64,000 nucleotides of DNA, taken from Mesorhizobium sp. 113-3-3. Its GTDB lineage: Bacteria > Pseudomonadota > Alphaproteobacteria > Rhizobiales > Rhizobiaceae. The position numbers and the translations under genes are program-made. This document shows positions 17,367 to 25,940 of this stretch, one piece after another; the stretch's first letter is position 1; each line of letters starts with the position of its first letter. The notes beneath the pieces are model-generated. The model was not told the DNA's origin and ran no database searches. It saw nothing but the letters and a program-made list of their open reading frames with translations. The stretch lies in NCBI RefSeq assembly GCF_016756495.1, contig NZ_AP023243.1, positions 4,344,501 to 4,408,500 on the forward strand, written 5' to 3'.

Positions 17367-18164
17367 CTAAGCCGCCGCGCTGCCCTGGCCAGACAGGTCC
17401 TTGAACCAGCCCAGCCCTGCCTCGGTGCCGGCCTTCGGCTTGTATTCCGCGCCGATCCAGCCGGAATAGCCGATGCGGTCGATGTGGTCGTAGAGGAAGG
17501 GATAGTTGATCTCGCCCGTTCCCGGCTCGTGACGGCCGGGATTGTCCGCAAGCTGGATATGCGCGATGCGGCCGAGGTTTGCCTCGATTTTACGGGCGAG
17601 ATCCCCCTCCATGATCTGCATGTGATAGATGTCGTATTGCAGGAACAGGTTTTTCGAGCCGACGCGGTCGATCAGCGCCAACGCCTGGTCGGAGTGGTTG
17701 AGGAAGAAGCCTGGAATGTCGCGGGTGTTGATCGGCTCGATCAGCAGGCGAATGCCGGCCTGCTCCAGCTTCTCCGCCGCGAAGGCGAGGTTTTCGGCGA
17801 AAACTTCCTCGAGCACCTTGCGGTCGACGCCCGCCGGCGCGATGCCGGCCAGGCAGTTGACCTGCTGGCAGCCGAGCGCCTGCGCATAGGTGATCGCCTT
17901 GGCGATGCCCTGGCGGAATTCCGGCACGCGGTCCGGCAGCACGGCGATGCCGCGCTCGCCCTTGCCCCAGTCGCCTAGTGGCAGATTGAACAGCACTTGC
18001 GTCAGGCCGTTCTTCTTCAGCCTCGCGGCCACCACCTCCGGCGCATAATCGTAAGGACCGATATATTCGACGCCCTTGAAGCCGGCGCGGGCGGCGGCGT
18101 CAAAGCGATCGAGGAAATCATGCTCGCCAAAGAGCATCGACAGATTGGCTGAAAAACGCGGCAT
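17367..18164 (-). CDS. hyi: Hydroxypyruvate isomerase
   Basis: A 265-residue TIM-barrel enzyme of the xylose-isomerase-like family, interconverting hydroxypyruvate and tartronate semialdehyde. It begins MPRFSANLSMLFGEHDFLDRF and contains the metal-site regions LLIEPINTRDIPGF and IQLADNPGRHEPGTGEINY, both typical of Hyi. It lies 10 nt after gcl, so the two are probably translated from one message, and is followed by the reductase. Confidence 0.92.
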   Translation of the reverse strand: MPRFSANLSMLFGEHDFLDRFDAAARAGFKGVEYIGPYDYAPEVVAARLKKNGLTQVLFNLPLGDWGKGERGIAVLPDRVPEFRQGIAKAITYAQALGCQQVNCLAGIAPAGVDRKVLEEVFAENLAFAAEKLEQAGIRLLIEPINTRDIPGFFLNHSDQALALIDRVGSKNLFLQYDIYHMQIMEGDLARKIEANLGRIAHIQLADNPGRHEPGTGEINYPFLYDHIDRIGYSGWIGAEYKPKAGTEAGLGWFKDLSGQGSAAA

Positions 18165-18174
18165 TCTTCTTCTC

Positions 18175-19956
18175 CTAATCCAGCATCACGATCGCGGTCG
18201 GCGCATCCTCATGGCTTTCGGCAAGGTCCTCGAATTCGGTGATCTTGTCGATCTCGGTGCCCATCGAGATGTTGGTGACGCGCTCCAGGATGAATTCGAG
18301 CACGACCGGAACCCGGTGCTCCTTCATCAGCCGCTGCGCCTGCTTGAAGGCGGCGGCGAATTCCTCCGGCTTGCGCACCCGGACCGCCTTGCAGCCCATG
18401 GCCTCGGCAACGGCGACGTGGTCGACGCCATAGCCGGCTTCGGGATCGCCCGATCGGTTGATGTTCTCGAAGGCAAGGCTCACCTCATAATCCATCGAGA
18501 AACCGCGTTGCGCCTGGCGGATCAGGCCGAGATAGGCGTTGTTCACGACGACATGGATGTAGGGCAGTCTGTGCTGCGCGCCGACCGCCAGTTCCTCGAT
18601 CATGAACTGGAAATCATAGTCGCCCGACAGCGCCACGATTGCGCGGTCCGGATCGGCGGCGCGCACGCCAAGGGCTGCCGGCAGGGTCCAGCCGAGCGGG
18701 CCGGCCTGGCCGCAATTGATCCAGTTGCGCGGCTTGTAGACATGCAGGAACTGCGCGCCGGCGATCTGCGACAGGCCGATCGTGGTGACATAGGTGACGT
18801 CGCGGCCGAACGCCTTGTTCATCTCCTCATAAATACGCTGCGGCTTCAGCGGCACCTGGTCGAAATGCGTCTTGCGCTTCATCGTCTTCTTGCGGGCCTG
18901 GCATTCCTTGGCCCAGCCCGACCAGTCGCGCAGCTTTCCAGCCGTCTTCCACTCGGTGGCGACGTCGAGCAGCATCTTAAGTGCCGCACCCGCATCGGAG
19001 ACGACGCCGAGATCCGGCGCGAAGACACGGCCGATCTGCGTCGGCTCGATGTCGACATGGATGAACTTCTTGCCCTTGGTGTAGACGTCGACCGAGCCGG
19101 TGTGGCGGTTGGCCCAGCGGTTGCCGATGCCGAAGACGAAGTCGGCTTCGAGCATCGTCGCATTGCCATAGCGGTGCGAGGTCTGCAGGCCGCACATGCC
19201 GGCCATCAGCCGGTGGTCGTCGGGGATCGCGCCCCAGCCCATCAGCGTCGGGATGACCGGAACGCCCGTTATTTCGGCGAATTCGATCAGCAGATCGGAT
19301 GCATCGGCATTGATGATGCCGCCACCGGCGACGATCAGCGGCTTTTCCGCCGCGTTGAGCATCGCCAGCGCCTTTTCGGCCTGGGCGCGTGTCATGGCCG
19401 GCTTGAACGGCGTCAGCGGCTCATAGGCATCGATGTCGAATTCGATCTCGGCCAATTGGACGTCGACCGGCAGGTCGATCAGCACCGGACCGGGCCGCGA
19501 CGAGCGCATGAGATGAAACGCCTTCTGCAGCGCCATCGGCACGAGATAGGGCTCCATGACGGTGACCGCCCATTTGGTCACGGGCGCGGCGATGGCGGCG
19601 ATATCGACGGCCTGGAAGTCCTCCTTGTTCAGCCGTGCCCGCGGCGCCTGGCCGGTGATGCACAGGATCGGAATGGAATCGGCTGATGCCGAGTAGAGCC
19701 CGGTGATCATGTCGGTGCCGGCCGGCCCAGACGTGCCGATGCAGAGCCCGATATTGCCCGCTTTGGCCCTGGTATAGCCTTCGGCCATATGCGAGGCGCC
19801 CTCGACATGGCGGGCCAGCACATGGCGTATCGTGCCCCTCGCCTTCAGCGCCGAATAAAGCGGATTGATCGCCGCGCCGGGCACGCCGAAAGCGCAGGCA
19901 ATGCCTTCCTTTTCGAGCACGAGAACCGCCGCATCGACAGCGCGCATCCTGGCCAT
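18175..19956 (-). CDS. gcl: Glyoxylate carboligase
   Basis: Thiamine-diphosphate and FAD-dependent enzyme joining two glyoxylate molecules into tartronate semialdehyde with loss of CO2. The 593-residue protein equals the E. coli enzyme in length and matches it closely through [46 protein letters not shown], and [18 protein letters not shown] in the ThDP-binding third domain. The frame extends upstream, but the ATG at 19956 has GGAGGG 7 nt before it and matches the known N-terminus. It heads the gcl-hyi-glxR operon, opposite the IclR regulator. Confidence 0.95.
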   Translation of the reverse strand: MARMRAVDAAVLVLEKEGIACAFGVPGAAINPLYSALKARGTIRHVLARHVEGASHMAEGYTRAKAGNIGLCIGTSGPAGTDMITGLYSASADSIPILCITGQAPRARLNKEDFQAVDIAAIAAPVTKWAVTVMEPYLVPMALQKAFHLMRSSRPGPVLIDLPVDVQLAEIEFDIDAYEPLTPFKPAMTRAQAEKALAMLNAAEKPLIVAGGGIINADASDLLIEFAEITGVPVIPTLMGWGAIPDDHRLMAGMCGLQTSHRYGNATMLEADFVFGIGNRWANRHTGSVDVYTKGKKFIHVDIEPTQIGRVFAPDLGVVSDAGAALKMLLDVATEWKTAGKLRDWSGWAKECQARKKTMKRKTHFDQVPLKPQRIYEEMNKAFGRDVTYVTTIGLSQIAGAQFLHVYKPRNWINCGQAGPLGWTLPAALGVRAADPDRAIVALSGDYDFQFMIEELAVGAQHRLPYIHVVVNNAYLGLIRQAQRGFSMDYEVSLAFENINRSGDPEAGYGVDHVAVAEAMGCKAVRVRKPEEFAAAFKQAQRLMKEHRVPVVLEFILERVTNISMGTEIDKITEFEDLAESHEDAPTAIVMLD

Positions 19957-20046
19957 TTTCCGGCCCTCCACTTGGGTTGTCATTGTTGGATGGCCTGTTA
20001 TCTCAGCAAGCCGGCTATTTTTCAATTTTTTCAGAATATTTTTTCA

Positions 20047-20056
20047 TTTCTAGAAA
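20047..20056. promoter_or_regulatory. 10-bp palindrome between gcl and iclR-type gene
   Basis: TTTCTAGAAA is a perfect palindrome in the AT-rich divergent intergenic region. It is a candidate operator or part of one; its short length limits confidence. Confidence 0.3.
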
Positions 20057-20120
20057 ACGGCGACTATTTGCTGATTTTATTGGACTTTCGGTTTTCCAGG
20101 AATTTGCCGTGCCGCTCCAG

Positions 20121-20135
20121 TGAAAAACTTTTTCA
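20121..20135. promoter_or_regulatory. 15-bp palindromic candidate IclR operator
   Basis: TGAAAAACTTTTTCA is a perfect 7-bp inverted repeat around one base, 35 nt before the IclR-family start. IclR-family operators are often A/T-rich palindromes of this size, for instance those of AllR. Binding by the neighbouring regulator is inferred. Confidence 0.45.
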
Positions 20136-20169
20136 TTGCGCATTCGACGAAATCGGCGAAACTGGCGCG

Positions 20170-20991
20170 ATGGAAACCACTGAGAAACGGCAGCGCGGCC
20201 GGCCGCGCGCTTTCAACGGGCCTGCCGAAGCCAGTTCGGTGCAGTCGCTGGACAGGGCGTTGCGCATACTGGCCATTGTCGCGGAGGGCAGCGGCCTGTC
20301 GTTGAGCGAGATTTCGGCGCAGAGTGGCCTAGCCGCCTCCACCGCCTACCGCATGCTGACGACGCTCGAAAATCACGGCATGGTCGAGTTCGACACATCG
20401 GACCAGTTGTGGTCGATCGGCGTCGAGACCTACCGCATGGGCGCGGCCTTCCTGCGCCGCCGCAAGCTGGTCGACCGCGCCCGCATCGTCATGCAGGAGC
20501 TAATGGAAAGAACCGGCGAGACCGCCAATCTCGGCGTCGCCGAGGATGATTGCGTGGTCTTCGTCAGCCAGGTCGAGACGCACCAGGCGATCCGCGCCTT
20601 CTTTCGCCCGGGCACGCGCAGCCCCTTCCACGCTTCCGGCATCGGCAAGGCGGTGCTGGCGCATCTCGAGCCGGAGCGCGTCGGCACCATTCTGCGCAAG
20701 GCCGGCCTGCAGCGCTTCACCGACAAGACGCTGTCCGAGATCCCTGCCCTTGCCCACGATCTGGCTGTCATCAAGCAGCGTGGCTGGTCGGTCGACGACG
20801 AGGAGCGGCACCCCGGCATGCGCTGCGTGGCGGCCGCCATCTTCAACGAATTCGGCGAGCCGATCGGCGGCGTCTCGGTGTCGGGGCCGACCGTGCGGGT
20901 GACGCCGGAGCGGCTGGCCGAGATCGGCCCGATGGTGCGCAGCGCCGCGGCCGAGGTGACCCGGATGATCGGCGGCCTGCAAGCCGGCTGA
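20170..20991 (+). CDS. IclR-family transcriptional regulator of glyoxylate carboligase genes
   Basis: A 273-residue regulator with an N-terminal winged helix (about 25-85; SLDRALRILAIVAEG, LAASTAYRMLTTLENHGMVE) and a C-terminal effector domain (FFRPGTRSPFHASGIGKAVLA, DDEERHPGMRCVAAAIFN). A much longer open frame starts at 19789, but METTEKRQRGRPR at 20170 is the only sensible N-terminus. It is divergent from gcl, and in E. coli the analogous AllR controls gcl and responds to glyoxylate. The effector here is inferred. Confidence 0.88.
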   Translation: METTEKRQRGRPRAFNGPAEASSVQSLDRALRILAIVAEGSGLSLSEISAQSGLAASTAYRMLTTLENHGMVEFDTSDQLWSIGVETYRMGAAFLRRRKLVDRARIVMQELMERTGETANLGVAEDDCVVFVSQVETHQAIRAFFRPGTRSPFHASGIGKAVLAHLEPERVGTILRKAGLQRFTDKTLSEIPALAHDLAVIKQRGWSVDDEERHPGMRCVAAAIFNEFGEPIGGVSVSGPTVRVTPERLAEIGPMVRSAAAEVTRMIGGLQAG

Positions 20992-21115
20992 TCAGCCTGC
21001 CCCGGACAGCGCGCTCCTGGTCGCAATATCGAACAAATCGAGCAGTATGCCGGCCCTGCAAGCGCCGGCGGGCTCCGTCTTGCCCTGGCGTTCGAAGGCA
21101 TGCGAAAGGGCGTGG

Positions 21116-21529
21116 ATGAGGAAAACGGTTCAGCTTCTGCTTGTCGCTTCGCTTTGCGGGTGCGTGGCGACGACACCTCGACCCGATGCCGGCTCCCAGC
21201 GCGTCGATCCCATTCCGTTCTCGCTCGCGCTCGAGGAGATCGTCATCACCGGCATCCGTCAGCGTTTGCCGGATCCTGCCTCGGCCAGGCTCGGAAGGAC
21301 GCTTGCCGGCGAGCGGACGCTGAACGGCCGCAAGGAGATCGTGGTCTGCGGCTTCGTCAGCGGCAAGGCTCCGTCCGGCGGTTCCGGCGACCAAGCCTTC
21401 ATTGCCAGGATCTACCCGGATACGGCCAGCAGCTTCGAGCTCGTCGCCATGGGCGGCGCTTTGGAAACCAGGCGTCTCGTCGACAGCACCTGCAGCGCAG
21501 CCGGATTACCGATCTCCGATCCGGTCTGA
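21116..21529 (+). CDS. Putative small lipoprotein
   Basis: A 137-residue exported protein beginning MRKTVQLLLVASLCGC; the cysteine at 16 may be lipidated, though LCGC is an imperfect lipobox. The mature part includes ARLGRTLAGERTLNGRKEIVVCGFVSGK and FIARIYPDTASSFELVAM. No family is recognised. An upstream in-frame start at 21047 would bury the signal peptide and was rejected. It converges on the BA14K-like gene with a shared terminator between. Confidence 0.65.
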   Translation: MRKTVQLLLVASLCGCVATTPRPDAGSQRVDPIPFSLALEEIVITGIRQRLPDPASARLGRTLAGERTLNGRKEIVVCGFVSGKAPSGGSGDQAFIARIYPDTASSFELVAMGGALETRRLVDSTCSAAGLPISDPV

Positions 21530-21561
21530 GAACCCAACTATAAGCATTTGTAACGCAAACG

Positions 21562-21590
21562 AAAAAGGGGCTCGTTCGAGCCCCTATTTC
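21562..21590. terminator. Shared hairpin terminator
   Basis: A 9-bp perfect stem AGGGGCTCG/CGAGCCCCT (21566-21574, 21577-21585) has a TT loop. On the minus strand it is followed by TTTTTCG, so it ends the BA14K-like gene well; on the plus strand the T-tract is poor. Confidence 0.75.
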
Positions 21591-21615
21591 CATAACTGGA
21601 GCAATCCTCCTCCGC

Positions 21616-21921
21616 TCAGAGCCGGCAATAGTGGCTGTAGCCGTCGCGGCCGATGTAGGTGTCGGAGTCCGGATCGTAGCTCGCGTAGCGATCGAAGCAG
21701 CGGCGGACATGCCAGGAACCGCCATCTTCGTCGACATAGACTGTACGCGGCGACTGCTGGGCAAGCAGGCTGCCAAGGACGAACCCGCCGACGCCGGCGG
21801 CGATACCAATGCCGAGGTCGTGGTGATGCGAATGAGCCGCCGAAGGCTGAACGGTGCCGACCAGCGCGGTGGCAGCGACGGTGGTGGCGATGAGGCCGGA
21901 AACGAGTGTGCGCTTGAACAT
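21616..21921 (-). CDS. BA14K-like small secreted protein
   Basis: A 101-residue protein with a signal peptide (MFKRTLVSGLIATTVAATAL, cleavage near AAH), a His-containing segment SHHHD, a glycine-rich hydrophobic stretch (GIGIAAGVGGFVLGSLLA) and a C-terminal domain with RCFDRYASYDPDSDTYIGRDGYSHYC, similar to the BA14K motif of Brucella and rhizobia, which has been linked to lectin-like activity. GGAGATCATT precedes the ATG. Its signal peptide and 5' region closely resemble those of the neighbouring polyhistidine gene, indicating duplication. Confidence 0.75.
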   Translation of the reverse strand: MFKRTLVSGLIATTVAATALVGTVQPSAAHSHHHDLGIGIAAGVGGFVLGSLLAQQSPRTVYVDEDGGSWHVRRCFDRYASYDPDSDTYIGRDGYSHYCRL

Positions 21922-22065
21922 AATGATCTCCTTGCTTCGTTGACCGAGGCGATCCATCCGCCTCTTGATCATCTGTCGCTGCCGCGCGGAAAAAGGTTCG
22001 AGGCTTTTTTGATCTTTTTTCGAAGATGCCGTCGGTTCCCGCCTGCGGGGCCACGGAAAAATGCA

Positions 22066-22087
22066 AAGGGCGGCCGAAGCCGCCCTT
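22066..22087 (-). terminator. Terminator of the polyhistidine gene
   Basis: A 9-bp perfect stem AAGGGCGGC/GCCGCCCTT (22066-22074, 22079-22087) with a 4-nt loop lies 22 nt past the stop. On the minus strand it is followed by TGCATTTTT. Confidence 0.75.
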
Positions 22088-22108
22088 CGAAAGCAACAGG
22101 CCTTGGCG

Positions 22109-22309
22109 TCAAAGGATGATAACCACCCGGCCATGGTGATGATGACGGTGATGGTGATGGTGGTACCACCAGTAGTCGCCATAGTCGTCTTCATAGTAAT
22201 GATGGTGATGATGCATACCGTGAGCCGACGACGTCTGAACCGTGGCGGCCAGCGCGCCTGTGGCAACGAAAACGGCGACGAGAGCGGAAGTGAGCATGCG
22301 CTTGAACAT
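22109..22309 (-). CDS. Small secreted polyhistidine protein
   Basis: A 66-residue protein with signal peptide MFKRMLTSALVAVFVATGAL and a mature part of about 37 residues, nearly half histidine: runs of five, five and four His with YYEDDYGDYWWY between. Such a peptide should bind Ni, Zn or Cu in the periplasm; that role is inferred. AGGAGATCATC precedes the ATG. The first 30 residues and the 5' region (including a GAGGCG hairpin at 22333-22350) are duplicated from or into the BA14K-like gene next door. Confidence 0.75.
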   Translation of the reverse strand: MFKRMLTSALVAVFVATGALAATVQTSSAHGMHHHHHYYEDDYGDYWWYHHHHHRHHHHGRVVIIL

Positions 22310-22423
22310 GATGATCTCCTGGATCCTTGACCGAGGCGACCATTCGCCTCTGGAGATCAGTCGGCGCAGCCTGTCAAAAGGTTCGAAAGCCGGGGAGATT
22401 CTTTGGCGGGCGAGAGGAAGAGC

Positions 22424-22504
22424 GAGTAGCGAGTAGCGAGTAGCGAAGGGGCAGGATCACAGGGATTTCGGCCAAGCTACCAACTATTCGCTATTCCCTA
22501 TTCG
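22424..22504. repeat. Heptamer repeats in inverted orientation
   Basis: Three tandem GAGTAGC units (22424-22444) are followed after a 39-nt spacer by three inverted units CTATTCG, CTATTCC and CTATTCG (22484-22504). Transcripts could fold into an imperfect hairpin. The array is too short and irregular to be CRISPR. Confidence 0.65.
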
Positions 22505-22511
22505 CCTTCTC

Positions 22512-22679
22512 TCATCCCATGCCCGTGACATGCCGAAGCCAGAAGGCGAGCGCGATGAAGCCGATGATTGCGGTCACGCCAGTCCAGTCGACATTGGCCT
22601 TCTTGACGTCGCTGATGAGCTTCACCAGCAGCATCCAGGCGATGACGACGAGAGGGAGAATGATGACAAGCCTGATCAT
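22512..22679 (-). CDS. Small two-span membrane protein
   Basis: A 55-residue protein from the ATG at 22679, which has GGAGTG upstream; a longer frame to 22766 lacks such a site. Two hydrophobic segments, IRLVIILPLVVIAWMLLVKL and GVTAIIGFIALAFWL, flank a short charged loop DVKKANVDW. It looks like an inner-membrane protein of unknown function. Confidence 0.6.
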   Translation of the reverse strand: MIRLVIILPLVVIAWMLLVKLISDVKKANVDWTGVTAIIGFIALAFWLRHVTGMG

Positions 22680-22836
22680 GCGACACTCCAGTCCGAAGCG
22701 ATTGCACCTCAGCGTTATGTAGGAAGCGCGCCGGCGGATTTCAGCATGGGCCGTCGGCGGCTTCATCCACCGTTGGGGTAACCGAAAACGGAGTTTTGTC
22801 TTTACTGGCGCACGAAATATGCTACCGGAGCGCCGT

Positions 22837-22912
22837 GCCCTTGTAGCTCAGCTGGTAGAGCAGCGGTTTTGTAAACCGAAGGTCGGCGGTTCGATCCCGT
22901 CCGGGGGCACCA
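22837..22912 (+). tRNA. tRNA-Thr (TGT anticodon)
   Basis: The acceptor GCCCTTG pairs with CGGGGGC using two G-T pairs. The D-arm AGCTCAGCTGGTAGAGC, anticodon loop TTTGTAA with TGT, and T-arm GGTTCGATCCC are normal, with A discriminator and encoded CCA. Confidence 0.96.
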
Positions 22913-22987
22913 GTTCACCCGAGACAGTTCTGCTTCTATTACTCACTCGCCTGCCGAGCAGCGAGGATAAGGCCCAGCACCTATCAG

Positions 22988-24145
22988 CTACTTCTGCTCC
23001 GACGACCAAGGGAAGTTCACGTAGCTGTCGCGGCTGTCGTAGCAGATGTTCCCGTACATCTTCAGATAGGCGTCCCGTCGCGCCGCATCCGCATAAACCG
23101 AGGACGGGTCCTTAAGGTCGGCCTCGTACTGCGCAAGATTGGCGCTCGTCAGCGCGATGGGAAGGATGTCCATCGCCTGGGGAATGCTTTTGCCTTCGAG
23201 CCAGTCGGCTGCAAACTCTCCCATGGCATATCCGAAAACGGGCGAGGACAACGAGATACTCGCCTTGTAAGGGCTGTTTCCTTTCCTGATTTCAGCGACG
23301 GCCTCCGGCTCGCCGTCAATTCCGCCGAGGAATTGGTCGGGCCGATCTTTCCCCGCCACGCGCAACGCTTCCAGCGCACCAAGCACGACCGCGTCGCCGC
23401 CGAGCACCACGTCGATGTTGGGATTGGCAAGAAGGACGGTTTGCATTGTGGCGAACCCGCCTTCCTTGCTAACCGGCTTCGGCGCGATATCTGCGACGAT
23501 CGTCACGCCGGGCATCGCATTCAGGCCAGCCCGCATGGCCTCGAACCGAGGCGCCAGAAACTCCATTGTATCCTGGGTCAGCAGAACGACCTTGGCTTTC
23601 CCGCCGAGCTTGGTTTTGATGTGATCGATCGCTGCGTCGGTCAGAACCTTGCCCGTTCGATATTGCGGTGCATTGAGCAGCAATGTTGCCGGCGGAGGCA
23701 CGATGGTGCCGACAAACGCACCCGACCAGATTGCCTGCTGAAGGGCGGGACTGAAAGCCGTCGGATCCGGAGAGGTGGCAACCATGGCGCCAACCTTTGC
23801 CGCCACCAAAGACTGGACCTGGGTTATCGCCTTTCCCACATCATTTTCCACCAGAACTCTTCGATATTCCAAGCTCCGATTCTTTGCGGCCATGGTCAGG
23901 CCGTGGTCGACCCCCTGCAGGAAGTCGCGGTCGTTCTCCTGCACATAGGCCAGCACCTTTGTGAGACCAGCTGGGGCGTTGCATGAGCGCACGTGTGGAT
24001 CGAAGGCGGGGAATACTGTCCGCTGCGTAATGCCCGGGCCACCTTCCCCGGCACTCGCGAAACTACCTCCCATCGTGGCAACAAGAAGCAGAACTATCGC
24101 CGGCCCAGTTGGCCATCGGCAGACAATCTTCTTATGATCAAACAC
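22988..24145 (-). CDS. Ribose-type periplasmic binding protein, no transporter partner
   Basis: An exported type I periplasmic binding protein of about 385 residues (signal peptide ending near GGSFASA). Features such as LAYVQENDRDFLQGVDHGL, QVQSLVAAKVGAMVATSPDP and the C-terminal YDSRDSYVNFPW fit the sugar-binding Peripla_BP_4 group. The frame starts with a TTG at 24166, but a GTG at 24145 has GGGGG just upstream and is preferred. No permease or ATPase gene is nearby. It lies 99 nt downstream of a CHASE3 histidine kinase on the same strand, which suggests a sensory role. The ligand is unknown. Confidence 0.75.
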   Translation of the reverse strand: MFDHKKIVCRWPTGPAIVLLLVATMGGSFASAGEGGPGITQRTVFPAFDPHVRSCNAPAGLTKVLAYVQENDRDFLQGVDHGLTMAAKNRSLEYRRVLVENDVGKAITQVQSLVAAKVGAMVATSPDPTAFSPALQQAIWSGAFVGTIVPPPATLLLNAPQYRTGKVLTDAAIDHIKTKLGGKAKVVLLTQDTMEFLAPRFEAMRAGLNAMPGVTIVADIAPKPVSKEGGFATMQTVLLANPNIDVVLGGDAVVLGALEALRVAGKDRPDQFLGGIDGEPEAVAEIRKGNSPYKASISLSSPVFGYAMGEFAADWLEGKSIPQAMDILPIALTSANLAQYEADLKDPSSVYADAARRDAYLKMYGNICYDSRDSYVNFPWSSEQK

Positions 24146-24244
24146 GTCTACCCCCGTCGCCGTCAATTGCTGGCGCCACGATTATCACATCACACGCGCG
24201 GTGCTGCCGCAGTCATTTTTTCCATCTCGCGACGGCGCGGTCTA

Positions 24245-25600
24245 CTATGCAGCGGTAGAGCGCCGTGGTTTCGTCGAAAACACCAAATGAGCGGCGGTTC
24301 CCGGCTGAAGCGTTCGATACTCGATCTTGGCACCCAGGCTGATGCACATGGCATGGATGATCCTGCTGCCAACACCGGTCCCTTTGGCGGGCGTACCTTC
24401 AGCCTTTCCGACCCCATCGTCTTCAACCACCAGTTCCGCTTGCTCGCCTGGCAGCTTGCTGAGCCGGACGCGGACTTCTCCGACACCATCCGGATAAGCG
24501 TATTTGAAGGCATTGGTGACCAGTTCGGTGATCACCACGCCAAGGTTGATGCTGATGTCGGTTTCGAGCTTGATCGGGTCGATGCTGTAAGACAGGCCCA
24601 CACCATGGACTTGGCTGCGCAGCGAGGTGCGCAGGTGATCGAGCAACCCAATGAGATATTCGTCCAAATCAACCGAGCGGACATCGGACGAGCCGTAGAG
24701 CCGCCTGTGAACGAGCGAAATCGCAAAGATGCGATCCTGGGTTTCAGCGAGCGCATCCTTCGAAGCACGGTCTCCGACAGCCTTCGATTGCAGGTTCACC
24801 AGCGACGAGACCAGAGCCAGGCTGTTGGCGACGCGGTGATTGACCTCCGACAAAAGCACTTCGGCCCGATCGCGCGCCTTGGCCAAGTCCTCGGTACGGG
24901 TGGCGACCCGTTGCTCCAGCTCGCTGTTGAGCGCATTGACCTCGTCGCGCGTGTCGCGAAGTTCCCTGGTGTAGCGAGCGGCACCATAGGCTGCTCCGCC
25001 AACCACGGCGACGATGACGAACCCGCCGATTGCCGAAACGAGCCGCAGCCATGCGCTGTTGGCGCGCTGTTCGGCGACCCCTGACGTCAGCCGGTCATCG
25101 GCTCGTCCAATGATTCCCGAAAAGAACACGTTGGCTTCGTCGGTCAGAGCCTTGCCTCTGTTGGTGCGGAATATCGCCAGTATCTCGGCGTCGCGCTGAT
25201 CACGCTTGAGAGCTATCGTTTGGTCGAGCTCATCAAACTTGGTGGTTATGATCGCGGATAGCCGTTGCAGCGTGGATTGCGAGTTGGGGTAGGATGTCAG
25301 TAAGGTTTGCAAAGCCTGCAGATGACGCTGCGCTTGCGCCTTAGCGGTCTGGTAAGGCCCCAGATAGATCTCGTTCCCGGTGATGACGAAGCCGCGCTCA
25401 CTCGCCTCCGCCGTCTGCATTGCATTTCTCAACTCAACGGCCGCGATACGCGTGTCACGCGCCTCAATCGCATTGTCGAAATAGGATTGAGCTCTCTGCC
25501 CCAGCCAGAAGTTGGTGGCAACGATGGCCATAAGCGCCGCAAACCCGATGAGCAGGGACGCGGATGTGAGTCGGACAATTTTGCGGCTGGAAACTGGCAT
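24245..25600 (-). CDS. CHASE3-HisKA_2 sensor histidine kinase
   Basis: A 451-residue inner-membrane kinase. Transmembrane segments lie at about 9-31 and 187-208, enclosing a periplasmic CHASE3-like helical domain (about 35-180, with AEASERGFVITGNEIYL). A coiled coil (212-250) leads to the H-box SEVNHRVANSLALVSSLVNLQ, with His255 as the phosphoacceptor, then an ATPase domain with the N-box ITELVTNAFKYAYP and a G-box GTGVGSRII. No response regulator is adjacent. Kinases of this class often act in rhizobial general stress and light signalling. It is probably cotranscribed with the binding protein downstream. Confidence 0.85.
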   Translation of the reverse strand: MPVSSRKIVRLTSASLLIGFAALMAIVATNFWLGQRAQSYFDNAIEARDTRIAAVELRNAMQTAEASERGFVITGNEIYLGPYQTAKAQAQRHLQALQTLLTSYPNSQSTLQRLSAIITTKFDELDQTIALKRDQRDAEILAIFRTNRGKALTDEANVFFSGIIGRADDRLTSGVAEQRANSAWLRLVSAIGGFVIVAVVGGAAYGAARYTRELRDTRDEVNALNSELEQRVATRTEDLAKARDRAEVLLSEVNHRVANSLALVSSLVNLQSKAVGDRASKDALAETQDRIFAISLVHRRLYGSSDVRSVDLDEYLIGLLDHLRTSLRSQVHGVGLSYSIDPIKLETDISINLGVVITELVTNAFKYAYPDGVGEVRVRLSKLPGEQAELVVEDDGVGKAEGTPAKGTGVGSRIIHAMCISLGAKIEYRTLQPGTAAHLVFSTKPRRSTAA

Positions 25601-25940
25601 TCGGGCATTCCTGCCCGATTTTGGGTGGCCGCGCCATCATGTAGTGAGAGCTAATAAGCCACACACGCAAAACTTGGCTGCTCGGAGTTGATTTGCGCCA
25701 ACATCTTCCGGCCCTGCGAACTGGTGGTGAACGACACGGCAGCGCCGCCAACCGCCCCATGCTCTAGTTCAGGCATTTCTCAAAGAAAGCCGACCGCTGG
25801 ATTTCCGGCAGGCCTTAGAGCTGAACCCGAACCACCTCGATCCTTGCTTCGACCTTCTGAAAGACAAGATGCATATTGTCGTAGTCGTGTCGGGATGCTG
25901 CTTTGCCGTCCGATCGGGTGACCGTTAGGGGGGTGGAGGC
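25601..25940. other. Gene-free stretch with possible coding remnant
   Basis: No intact gene. In the plus frame at about 25770-25880 a run reads FRQALELNPNHLDPCFDLLK, which resembles a single TPR-like unit with stops close on both sides. It may be a relic; the support is weak. Confidence 0.3.

Noticed and set aside
18076..19686. Plus-strand 536-codon open frame
   Set aside because: It is the antisense shadow of gcl, where high GC leaves few stops; gcl has clear homology and a ribosome-binding site.
22424..22504. Possible CRISPR array
   Set aside because: Repeat units are only 7 bp with no spacers between them, and no cas genes are near.
25770..25922. TPR-like fragment as a gene
   Set aside because: Only one possible repeat unit, with stops close by and no start; kept as a note in the intergenic entry.
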